From: Diphasiastrum complanatum
Lineage: Eukaryota; Streptophyta; Lycopodiopsida; Lycopodiales; Lycopodiaceae
DNA length: 64,000 nucleotides
NCBI GenBank assembly: GCA_029204225.1
Contig: CM055103.1
Coordinates: 38,487,813-38,551,812, forward strand
Reading direction: 5' to 3'
The translations under genes and the position numbers were made by a program. The stretch's first letter is position 1, and each line of letters begins with the position of its first letter. Under the pieces are notes generated by a model. That model was given only the letters and a program-made list of their open reading frames with translations, did not search any database and was not told where the DNA came from. Positions 1 to 10,044 of the stretch are shown one piece after another.

Positions 1-2600
1 TTGACTATATAATGAATGGCATTGCAAGGTCAAGTGCAGCTCAATGATTGGTTTGTTGTGCGCAAACATGATGTTGTGATTTGTTAAGAGGAAGGATTGA
101 CATATTGGGATTGTCAATGTTCTCTCAAAAGAATTTTTTTTTTTCTAGGATGCAATCTTAAGGCCTAAGAGAAATTGAATTCTTCCTTGCTTTTGGTTAT
201 TTTTGACAAGACCATGAGATTTTGGTTTCATTCTTTCTAAATGAATATGATCTCGCTAGATCCATCTTTTGTTGTATAGGTCATGCCCTAGGGCATACCA
301 ATTTAAAGGAAGCCCGAGGATCAATAAATTTTAGAAAGAGAAAAATGACTTTCTAGAGAGAAAAAAATGTGTTGTACCAACTTGGGCTGAGCACTTGATG
401 TGAGGGGGTGGCGAATCTCACCATAACTATAGGAAGATGTGGGTTGTGTGAGAGAATGTCAAAAAATTGGCAAATCTACAATCAATGTGGTTTGGAGTTT
501 AGGAGCACATTGTTTTGAGATTGAAGTATTTTTTGAAGTATGATTAATTTTTCCAAGCAGACTCAATTAATTTTTTATATTATCGTTTTCATTTTCTCCA
601 TCCAATTTTCCTTCATGTTTATTAATCTTTTGTGGATGTACAAAAAAATATTTGGTTCTTTTAAGAATATTTTTGCAATCCAAAGGGGATCTTTGATGAG
701 ATTGAGTTTCATTCAATCAATAAAGATCTTGAAGTTCGACATGAGGCAACTTTGGGTGGGATAGAGAAGTCCCATGATCCTTGTTTGCTTTTCATGTTGC
801 TCTCTATGCCTTTTACCTTTAGACTTTGTATTTCTTTCAACTTTTTAGTTTCATCATGAATTTAGCTATGTTTGTGACAAGACTTGGAATAGTTTGTTGA
901 TTGTTCTCAGTTGTAGACTATACATGTTACACCCTAAATTGCTTATCTCAAATCATTCCAATTAATACATTATATGCTTGATTGCAATGAGCATGCTTGA
1001 TGGTGCTATAAGTTAATTGCATATCAAATTATTTTGCTCCAATTTGTATTAAGAGTAAGGACTTCCTTTTTCAATTGGCCATCATCTTATAGTGTAGAAT
1101 TTCAAAGTTTACTTGCTCGATAACTTAAGAGTAAATGGTCTATTTCTACAAATGGTTGTTTGCTCAATGACATTGATAGCATTTACGCATCAAGTGTTCT
1201 TATTGATCACATACATACATACTTTACAATCAATTGGCCATATAGTAGAGTGTACATAAAGGATTGCTTGCTCAATAGCTTAGAGAGAAGGACTATTTGT
1301 TAGAGTAAAACAAAGAGTAATGAAGGACTATTTCTTGGAGTAAAATAAAGGGTTCTTTGTTCAATCACATTGTTAGCATTTGGAACACATTCAATGGTGC
1401 TACTAATTATATGCACATGATGTATCTTCAACCAATTTGTATTAAGGTTTTGGGACTTTATTTTCAGCTAGCCAATATTGTAGAGTGTATTTTCAACCAA
1501 ATTGTATTAAGGTTTGGGACTTTATGTTTAAGCTAGCCAACAAAGCAGTGTTGCTTTCAATAGCTTAGCAGTAAATGAATGCTTTTGGAATCAAGGCCAA
1601 GGCTTCTTTGTTCAAATGACGTTGGTAATTAGGTGCCTAGTTCCAAAATTGTAGGCATAGCTATGGAGTATCTCAAACCCTATAGAAGACACTTAAACCA
1701 TTAAAGCAAGAGAGAGCTAACTAAAATTGATGATGAACATAGAACACATAGGAAACTCCTTGACTCAAGTGTTGGACACCAAAAAGTGTGTATGAGCATG
1801 AGCATCATGAACTAGGGTGTGTAGGCTCCTAGTTAAGATGGTGGCAAGCTCCTCAAAGGACATGCAGAGTCAATGAGGTGTCAACCTCTAGCTAAGTTCT
1901 AAGCCACTTTGTCCCACTTGCACTACTTGCTAAAAGTTACAAAGGGGGATATTATGTGTTTACACTTTATTGCCCCCACAAGATTTGTGCAACTTACATT
2001 TAACGCATATACTTAGTAACAATGATTTGGATTTATTCAATGCCAATCTTATTGTTTCTTGGAGCAAGAATGATTTTTCTTGAAATTTTGTTTTTATTGA
2101 AGTCACTTGAATGTGCTTTGTGTACATCCAATTTAATACCAATTTGGTTTTATAGTGCTTTGTAAATGAAAATTAGGTTTGGCACATGACACCCTTTGCC
2201 TTGAGCATGTTTCTAGCACACTCAACAATAGACATGCTATTCTGTTTGTGGAGATAGGTTACAATAAACATTCAAATACATGGAGGATCAAGAAAGTTAG
2301 CAAGCACCAAAGCTCAAGCTCCTTGACACGAGAGATGGATTTCAACGAGTGAATAATTAATCCGTGGGAGAGCATGGAAACCCCTCAAAGATCCATAAGA
2401 TCTTGGGTGCCCCTGCCCCATGTCATACATGCTGTGTGGGTATGCATGAGGTGTCTCATACTAAATTCAGCTCTAGGCTCTTTGTGGGCCATGTGTCCTA
2501 GTTGTCCTCATGCACGAGGGATTCACAATGTATCTAATTAATACGCCCATTGCATATGCACAACTTTACAAGTTTCAAGTATACAAAGCCTAAAGGTGTA
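1..2600. other. AT-rich intergenic spacer, no gene seen
   Basis: No reading frame here resembles a known protein; the longest frames are short and lack conserved motifs. The stretch 1040-1640 holds loosely repeated blocks built from phrases such as an 'attggccat' word, a 'gcttgctcaatagctta' word and a 'gttagcattt' word. The clearest piece is a pair of about 65 bp with copies starting near 1427 and 1492. These look like old degenerate tandem repeats. I see no RNA gene. Confidence 0.6.
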
Positions 2601-2760
2601 AAATAGGACCTATATCAACACCTCTTTAATTGCTATTTTATCTACACTAACATCTAGCATCCACCGAAATTCTTAAATTTCTCTTTACTAAGAAAAATTA
2701 GTAAAGATTTTTGCTACTTGGTCATTAGCGATGCAATGATCCAATTGAATCTTCGGTCGT
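2600..2760 (-). mobile_element. Ty1/copia RNaseH tail and LTR-start remnant
   Basis: Read on the minus strand, about 50 codons resemble the end of a copia pol polyprotein: a DQVAKIFT stretch (normally DQVADIFTKPL) followed by residues like the usual KEKF-x-FR tail, broken by stops. Just beyond, toward lower coordinates, is a purine-rich run ending GAGGTGTTGATATAGG, the kind of sequence found at a copia polypurine tract and the start of a 3' LTR. Only this piece is recognisable. It is a relic with no coding capacity. Confidence 0.45.
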
Positions 2761-2814
2761 CGTACTGGAATGTCTATCTCACTGTCAGAAGTCTCATCTC
2801 TATTCCTCTTCTGG

Positions 2815-3284
2815 AAAAAGAGTGTTGTGACTTGTGAGTGTGGGTTGTGTGTTGTGTAACGTATTGTAACTTGTGACTGTATTGAGAGAGAGATATTGAT
2901 GTGTGTGTGTGTGTGTGTGAAAGAGAGGGAGTGTTTGTGTGTTTGTGTGTGTGTGAAGTAGAGGGAGTGTGTGTGTGAGTCGTGGCGTGTGTGTGTGTGT
3001 GTGAACTTTGAGTGTGGTGGTGTGTTTGTGTGTTTGTGTGTGTGGTGGTGGTGTTAAACTGTGTTTGTGTTGTGTGTGTGGTGTGTGTGGCATGTGTGTG
3101 TGTGAGATTGAGAGAGAGAGAGAGAGAGAGAGAGAGGATAGGGACTCGGGAGAGTGTGACATGTGTGAATTTTGAAAGAGAGAGAGAGAGTGTGTGTGTG
3201 TGCACTATGTGTGAGAGAGGAGAGGGAGATAGTGTGTGTGTGTGTCACAGACTACAGTGTGTGTGAGAATTTAGAAAGAGAGGG

Positions 3285-3319
<35 letters not shown>

Positions 3320-3335
3320 CTTGACTCTTGAGCTA
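2815..3335. repeat. Composite GT/GA microsatellite
   Basis: About 500 bp of interleaved (GT)n and (GA)n runs with short interruptions. It includes a run of about 13 GA units near 3110-3134 and a long GT run near 3290-3315. Long open frames on both strands across it are products of the dinucleotide composition and encode only low-complexity His/Thr/Ser or Val/Cys strings. It lies just upstream of the hAT1 transposase start. Confidence 0.95.
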
Positions 3336-4737
3336 GAGGGAGGTTAGAGCTTAGGTTTACCGTTTAGAAATTAGGACTAGTTTTTAATTTGAAGTCTGAA
3401 TTTAATACTTATTGTTTTGTTGACACTAGATAGCTATTAGCAATGCCCAGACAGCGAGATCCCTTATGGGATCACGTCACCCTTAATTCAGGTTATGGCA
3501 CATCAGGCACGGAGAAGTGGACTTGCAAGTATTGCGGGAACACTTATGGAGGTGGCCCCATTCGAATCAGGGCGCATCTTTTACGTCTTCGAGGATACAA
3601 GATCGCCGTTTGCACTCAGGCCCCATAGTCACTGAGGATTGCCGGGATCTGGGACGACTCTCCTGCTACTACTTCAGGCACAGGTGATTCTTGAATCTTG
3701 TTTGATCAATGACATTGATTGAAATTTGATCTAAAGCTAAAACTTAAAAGTTCAGTCTATAACTGTAAACTTTGATTACTAATGAGTAATTAGTGACTGT
3801 TCTCTGAGCTCTCTCATTGACTATAATCTATTACCTAAAGCCTAACTAGTAACACCAATGTTGTTATAGGTGCGGCAGAGCGCCGAGATTCCCCATCGCA
3901 GCCGGCACCTATAGCCGGCACTAGCTCCGCTGCAGCATCCATTCCACCTTCTTCTTCTGGAGAGACTCCTGCAATTGGTGGGGCAGGCAGTAGTGCTATT
4001 GGTAGCATTGTTATGGGACGGGGTTGAGGACATGTGAGAGGCAGGGATGTTTTTGTGGCAGCCTTCCAGCAGTCGCATAAGGATGCAGCTGCTATTGCTG
4101 TTAGGACATCCCTTTTCATGTGGCACAGACCCCTGTATGGAGGGATATGATGCGAGCAGTATCTCGTATCGGTGTTGAGTGGGAGGGCCTGACCATGGAG
4201 CAGTTGAGGATGAGAGAGCTACATGTTGAGCGGCAGTCTGTGGATGCTGACCTACAGCCCATTAGGAAGTCATGGGCGAGGTATACCTGTAACTTTAGTA
4301 CTTACATCTTAAAAACCTTTGCACTTGCCACTTACTACTTTAGAAATTAGTACTTTCAAGTTTCTAACTCTGAACTTTCAATCTCCAAATTTGCAACTTA
4401 GTTAGTTGAAAGTGTTGTGGAATGTTTTAGGTTTGGATGCACTATAACATCAGATGGTTGGACCGATGCAAGGAGGCGCCATCTTGTGAATATATTGGTG
4501 TCTTCTTGTATGGGCACCATGTTTTTGAGATCCATTGATACGTCGGAGCCAGGCATGGCATTGGATGGCAGGAGATTGTTTGAGTACATCTCACAGGCCA
4601 TTGAGGAGGTCGGAAAAGAGAATGTTGTCCAGGTATGCACTTGCCACTTTCAAGTTTCAACTTTCGACATTGAGCTCTCACTTTGAAGTTAGAACTTAGT
4701 AAGTTACAAGTTACAACTTGCATTTTGTGAATCGTGA

Positions 4738-4812
4738 TTATTGTTTTGAACGTTGCAATTTGCACTTGCCATTTACATTTGCAATTTGCATTTGCATTTG
4801 CATTTGCTTCCG
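4738..4812 (+). repeat. TTTGCA-type simple repeat in a hAT1 intron
   Basis: A run of near-repeats of TTTGCA and ATTTGC lies in the intron between the two DUF659 exons. Neighbouring introns of the same element are also built from recurring short words such as AAGTTNNAAC variants. Confidence 0.7.
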
Positions 4813-6868
4813 GAATGCCCAATGGTGAATGTTCATGAGTTATGATTCGACCTTTGTCGGACAACGCGTCCAATTGTGTTGCCATGGGGAAGATGGTGAA
4901 TGAGAAGTACCCTTGGATTTTCTGGAGTCCATGTGCTGCACATTGTCTTGACCTCCTAGTTGAAGACATTGGGAGATTACCCTGGGTCAAGGAGGTCGTA
5001 GACATGGCACGATTCTTGGTGAGATTTGTCACCAAGAGACAGAGGGTCTTGAGCATCTTCGGGTCCTATTCCACGTTGGATCTCTTGAGGCCTGCCCCCA
5101 CTAGGTAACCAAGTTCCAACTTCCAACCTGACAACCTGTTTCCAATTTTTTGATTTGAAAATTGCAATTTTGTTTTAGCTTCAAGTTTCAGTGCTCATAG
5201 AATTTGAATTTGGCTATATAGTATAGCCTGCTTGTTGCCTATAGGCTATGACCAATTACCAATCTTATTTCATGATTTTCATCCTAGGTTTGCCTATATG
5301 TTCATTGTTTTGGAGCGGCTCATAAAAGTGCATGGAAGCCTGAGGATGACAGTGGTTTCACCCCATTGGGCAGAGTGGGGCCGATCACGAGAGGCCAGGG
5401 CCAGGAGATTTGAGGCGATCGTGATGGGGACTTCATTTTGGGATGATGCACGCTCCATTGTCATATCCATGCAGCCTATCTATAGTGTGCTTCGCCTTAC
5501 TGATAGAGAGGGTTCCACTTCAGGCCTTTATGAGTTTATGGATCCATAAAGTTGGGAGAGCAGCTTCAGAGTTGCACCACCATGGCTCCTGACAGGTATA
5601 TTACTATGTTGAAAGTTTCAAAGTTGATTCTTGAATCTTGATTGACATTCATGATTAGAATCTAGTTAAAACTTAATAGTTCTCGAGACTTGAATGCTCA
5701 AACTTTACTCCTGATTGTTTCAAGTTTGCAAGCTGGAAGAAGTAAGGGGCCTATTTCTAGGCAGATGGCAGTGGTTCCATCAACCTCTGCATGCCGTGGC
5801 TTGCTTGCTTCATCCACTATGGGGAGGACGGAAGATCAATTCCATGATCGAGAGCTCAGGCAAGGATGGCATTCCTACGTCTCCTCTATCTATCCTGATC
5901 CCAGAGATCAGGATGCACTCATGGATGGCTTGAATTTATTCAGGTATGTACTATGTAACTAGTAAATTGTAATATGTATTCAGTTATGTATTCATCTATG
6001 TAGTATGTATACGTATGAAGTCTAAGGCTTAAGCTAGCTGCTAGTTAAAACTTAATAGTAGTAACTTGTAAGCATTTAGTATTTACTATTTTGAAATTTG
6101 AATGGTGATGAATGTTGAATGTTCAGGACTGAGCGCCTTAATTTTGGTCGTGCAGCTGCCATGCTGAGGGAAGGGCAATTGCGCCCTGTTTCATGGTGGA
6201 TGAAGTACGGGAATGATGTTCCCAAGTTGCAGAAACTTGCCATCCGCGTCCTCTCACAAGATTGCGCAACGGTTGCATGTGAGAGAAATTGGAGTGTGTT
6301 CCCTCTGATTCATACGAAGAGGAGGAACAAATTTTCTATTGCGCAGCTGGAGAGGTTGGTGTATGTGCATGCCAACCTACGGCTTGTGAAGAAGCTAAGA
6401 GAGACCGGGGAGCCCGTACAGGTAATGATTAATCTGAAATTTTCGATAGAGTTTAGTATCTACAGACCACCATGAATTATGATTTGTCTAGATAGTAGAG
6501 TCTAGACTCTACACTAAGAAGTTAGAACCTTCAGGCTTCAAGTTTCAAGTTTCAACGTTTACATTTCAAATTTGCTATTTTTTTAAAATGGTTTACTAGT
6601 ACTTACTATTGAGAATCGAAATCTTGGTTTAATTTCAATTTTCGTAGGTTAATCCCGATGAGATCGATGTGGCAAAGGTTCCGGACTTGCCACCAAGATC
6701 ACAAGAGGAGGAGGATGTCTATGCTCTACTCCATCGGGAGGCCTTAGCAGTTGCAGGTTGATTTCGATGCTCGATTCCTCGATTCAGTGCGTTACATTAG
6801 TAGGCTTTTAGTACTTTGAAGTTTTGTAGATATACTAGATAGTAGATTACTAGATTGTAAATTGTAAT

Positions 6869-7576
6869 CATAGTTGCACAGAATCGCGTTTCTGGGAGGA
6901 GACGTTTCGGAAACCGCGTTTCTGAGAAACGCGTTTCTCCCAGAATTGCAAATTTTTTTTTTTTTTTTTTTTTGGAAAAATAGCTTATGGCTGAAATTTC
7001 TTTTAGGGAATCAATGGTCAAAGGAGCGTTTTGCCTCTCGGAAGTGCAGTAGATGGGGGCACAAACAGATCTTATTTTCAATAGCTATTTGGTTGTTATT
7101 TGCTCTGGTTTTCAATAAATGCTCAGGGGGTTCGGGGGGCGGTAGCCCCCTGAGAAACAGGGGGTCCGGGGGGCGATAGCCCCCCGGTGGGGGGTTTGGG
7201 GGGCAACGCCCCCCAACGGCAGGGTCCGGGGGCCGCTGGTCGACGGTAAGGCCTCTTCATGACTTGGCCTTCCACTCCCTGAGCGAAAACACACTTACTG
7301 GGACCATCTATGATCGTAACAGACATGCTAGAGGTTAGTTTTGAATTTTTATCCTTGACAGAACCCAACATGGATTAATGCACCTGAACTGGACCATTGT
7401 GCACCCGAAACAGTCGGCAAATCACACAGTAATTATGCTCTTAATTAGAGCTTTCATCTGATACCCATATTGCCCAAAAAAAAACCCAATTTAAAAAAAA
7501 AAAACGTTTTTGGAATTTTTTCAAAAATTTCCGAAACGCGTTTCTCAACGCGATTCTGAAACGCAGTGCAACTATG
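6869..7576. mobile_element. 708-bp non-autonomous hAT element (CATAGTTGCA termini)
   Basis: The left end reads CATAGTTGCA (6869-6878) and the right end TGCAACTATG (7567-7576), a perfect 10-bp inverted repeat. It is flanked by a perfect 8-bp direct duplication ATTGTAAT (6861-6868 and 7577-7584), the hAT hallmark. There is no transposase. Subterminal regions repeat GAAACGCGTTTC-type palindromes. The termini match the 5.2-kb hAT at 52435-57650. Internal stretches near 7381-7475 match, in reverse complement, the first 200 bp of that element, including a GGTATCAGATGAAAGCTCT word. It is therefore probably mobilised by that family. It is inserted in the 3' part of hAT1, so it is younger than hAT1. 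Confidence 0.92.
7125..7232. repeat. GC-hairpin and G-run cluster inside the 708-bp element
   Basis: Three successive short palindromes of the form G5-6 C NNN G C5-6 (near 7134-7150, 7168-7186 and 7196-7214) are separated by more G-runs. Each can fold as a tight stem-loop, and the G-runs could also form G-quadruplexes. This is strikingly GC-rich in an AT-rich neighbourhood. Confidence 0.85.
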
Positions 7577-7938
7577 ATTGTAATTACTAATTTGTAATTT
7601 GTAAATTGTGTAAGTAATATGACATGTCGAGACTCGAGCCTAAGTCCTGATTCCAATTTGCTTGTGTGCATTGCGCAGGGCCTACCACTCGAGCTGCAGC
7701 ACGTAGGACCAAGAGCGCAGGAGAGGGCCCGAGCCATGCAACAGTCTCAGACACCTCTGAGAGTCCCTCTAGCTTTGACTCAGATGAGGAATCCGCCACT
7801 GAGGGTGAGGGATTGGATGAGGAGGATGAGGTGACTCTGATGATGGGGAGGATGACATTGAGCCTGAGGACATGCCAGTGCCTCCACGACGACAACTTCC
7901 AAGGCGGGCAAGTAGAGGCTAGAGCCTAGATGGGCATT

Positions 7939-7953
7939 GGGGGGGGGGGGGGG
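7939..7953 (+). repeat. 15-bp poly-G run
   Basis: An uninterrupted G run directly after the last hAT1 coding block. Such homopolymers often vary in length between reads or alleles, so the exact count is uncertain. Confidence 0.9.
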
Positions 7954-8194
7954 CACTCACTGCTCAGTACTCACTACTCAGCATAGATGATAGTGGCATA
8001 CTCTAGGCTCTAGCATAGTAGTTATACATATTACATATGACAATGTCACAGTTGACTTCAGACTCATGGGGCAGGCTTGAGCCTTGAGGCCACGCTTGAC
8101 ACTCTTGTTATTTATGTAGCATCATTGCTTTTACTTTAAACTTTAAATTTTAAACTTTTGACTCTTGAATTGTAATTTGTGATTCACTGATTTG

Positions 8195-8860
8195 CAATGT
8201 TTCATGGGCGCGTTTCGTACGTCGTTTTGAAACGCATATGAAACATTTGGTTCAGGTTCGAAACGGGAAATTTTTTTAGGGTTTTTTTTTTGAAAATGTG
8301 TTTTTGAGGGTTTTTGGGGTTTACAAATGTAATAGAAAGTCTAGTAACAAGTAAATACATCCAATTTCATGAGAATGCTCTAGAGAATGCAATTTCAAGA
8401 GGAGAAGCTGTGTATGGTGACTATGGTGACTTTCCTCAATCAATTATTGATATTGTCATGGATAGGTTATTAGGTTGTGAGAATCTGTTCATGCCCATTG
8501 CCAGTACATACTACAAAGCTTATGGCGCGGTTTTTGGAGTTTACAGATGTCATAGACAGTCTAGTAACAAGTAGATACGTCCAATTTCATGAGAATGCTC
8601 TAGAGAAAATAGAATGCAATTTCAAGAGGAGAAGCTGTGCATGGTGACTATGGTCACTTTCCTCAGTCAATTATTGATACTATCATGGATAGGTTATTAG
8701 GTTGCGAGAATTTGTTCATGCCCATTGCCAGTACATACTACAAAGCTTATGGCGCAGTTTCAGAAAAAAAAAAATTGGTTTTTTTTTTCCAGTCACTGAA
8801 ATGGCCTTTCGACGTTTCGAACGTGTTTTAGCGTTCAAAACGCGTTTCGAGGAAACACTG
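8195..8860. mobile_element. 666-bp non-autonomous hAT-like element (CARTGTTTC termini)
   Basis: The left end is CAATGTTTCA (8195) and the right end GGAAACACTG (to 8860), an imperfect inverted repeat of CARTGTTTC. An 8-bp direct duplication CTGATTTG flanks it (8187-8194 and 8861-8868). Subterminal sequence is rich in GAAACG/CGTTTC words. The interior is a tandem duplication of about 220 bp (8311-8530 and 8531-8757). Each unit carries an open stretch that translates to a conserved-looking peptide including YGDYGDFPQSIIDIVMDRLL, repeated with few changes, but no known domain. It sits in sequence continuing from hAT1. Confidence 0.85.
8311..8757 (+). repeat. Tandem duplication, two units of about 220 bp
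   Basis: Unit 1 (8311-8530) and unit 2 (8531-8757) share most bases, including the block from 'tccaatttcatgagaatgc' through 'tacaaagcttatggcgc'. Unit 2 has a 7-bp insertion near 8607. Both units stay partly open in one frame, which may be chance or a captured coding fragment. Confidence 0.9.
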
Positions 8861-9089
8861 CTGATTTGTAAATTGTTACTAGTTAGAACTTACTACTTAG
8901 AACTTAGAAGTTAGAACTTAGTGCCAACTTCCAAGTGGTCAGTGGTCAGTGCATTGTAATTTGTAAGTTGTAAGTTGTAACTTGTAAGTACTAAGTAGTA
9001 AGTTCTAGAATCTATAGTTTGTAAGTTTGTAACTTTATTGTCTACAATTTTTGGAAGTTCTTGGATGTTTGAAAATTGAGACTGTATGA

Positions 9090-9350
9090 TGAATGGTGAC
9101 AATATCAATAATTGACTAAGGAAAGTGACCATAGTCATGATCACCATACTACAGCTTCTCCTTTTGAAATTGCATTCTCTAGAGCATTCTCATGAAATTG
9201 GATGTATCTACTTGTTACCAGACTGTGACATGTGTAAAGCCTCAAAAACACACAAAAAAAAAAACCTAAAAAAATTTCGTGTTTCGAACCAGAACCAGTC
9301 GTTTCAAACGCGTTTCGAAACGACGTATGAAACGAGCCCTTGAAACATTG
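9090..9350. mobile_element. Inverted, truncated copy of the 8195-8860 element
   Basis: This segment is the reverse complement of roughly 8195-8462. It ends with TGAAACATTG at 9350, mirroring CAATGTTTCA at 8195. The inner side ends without a terminus, and I found no target duplication for it. Immediately beyond 9350 the copia RNaseH sequence on the minus strand begins, so the copy abuts or interrupts that element. Confidence 0.8.
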
Positions 9351-9351
9351 A

Positions 9352-10040
9352 TATTGATCCACTGCTATGTGCTTCATATGAGCACTGTCCACAAGATTTT
9401 TGGCCAGTTGAATACAACTTTGGCTATGACAATGCAAAACAATAGGATTTACTAAGTGATCTATACATCACCAAGTAGCCTTGTAAGCCTTATGGCCTCA
9501 CAGGCAGCCTTCGTAGTACTCAGCTTTCGTTGATGATAGAGCTATGGTGGGGTGCTTCTTGTTGTACCAAGAAATTGCCCCTGGATCAAGGTTGAAACCA
9601 TAGCCCGTTGTACACTTGCAATCTTCTCTATCACATGCACAATTTCAATTGATGTAGCATCCAAGCGAAAGCTTCCCTGCATCCATGTATCCAATGCTTT
9701 AATTGGTAGTCCCCTTGACATACCTCAACACCCTCTTCGCTGCTTATTAATGGGCTTGGGTTGCTTGCCAATCCAATTGCATAGGCTATATCTGGCCTGG
9801 TAGTAGTAAGATAAATCAAGCCGCCCACAAGTTGTCTATAAAGAGTTTTGTCCACAAAAGGGGGCCATCGTCCTTGGAAGGCTTGCAACCAATATTAATG
9901 GGGGTGGAGATTGGTTTGCATTTTTGCATGGAAAACTGCATATGTTGTTTGGGATTGAAAACACGATTTTTTTCTTCCAAATTTCTAAACAATAATGACA
10001 TTGCTGCCATACTCCTCCTTTACATGGAGATTGCAATCTG
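9352..10040 (-). mobile_element. Ty1/copia pol fragment (RT end and RNaseH)
   Basis: On the minus strand, going down in coordinates, the order is a KPISTPIN connector (about 9940), LYRQLVGGLIYLTTTRPDIA (the conserved copia RT tail, about 9840-9780), then RNaseH pieces near 9540 (LSTTKA, normally SSTEAEY) and 9435-9365 (QSCIQLAKN then MKHIAV). Several frame changes and stops interrupt it, so it is a pseudogene. Its 3' side is cut off at 9350 by the hAT-like copy. Confidence 0.8.
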
Positions 10041-10044
10041 ATTC

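Larger units (their letters stand above)
3443..7929 (+). mobile_element. hAT1: degraded hAT transposase gene (BED finger, DUF659, dimerisation domain)
   Basis: A multi-exon hAT-family transposase, which would cut and paste DNA in the nucleus. Exon-like blocks in order: BED zinc finger (3443-3628, CKYCG then RIRAHLLRLRG); a linker block (4120-4278); the first DUF659 part with SDGWTD (4420-4632); the second part with SDNASN and CAAHC (4845-5104); a middle block (5285-5550); a block with HQPLHAVACLLHPLW (5740-5942); the hAT C-terminal dimerisation region (6122-6420, WWMKYG, CERNWS, TKRRNKFS); and acidic tail blocks (6648-6762, 7670-7929). Block order matches the intact-looking hAT at 52435-57650. 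It is damaged: the BED exon reads into a stop at 3626-3628, and homologous sequence appears to continue in another frame. A 708-bp element interrupts the 3' part. No terminal repeats or target duplication were found, so the element ends are unknown. Confidence 0.8.

Noticed and set aside
2774-3266. Several open frames of 64-143 codons on both strands
   Set aside because: They arise from the GT/GA dinucleotide repeat and encode only His/Thr/Ser or Val/Cys strings.
8195-9350. One 1156-bp element bounded by inverted CAATGTTTCA ends
   Set aside because: The flanks 8187-8194 and 9351-9358 do not match, whereas 8187-8194 and 8861-8868 are identical. The real element is therefore 8195-8860, and 9090-9350 is a separate inverted partial copy.
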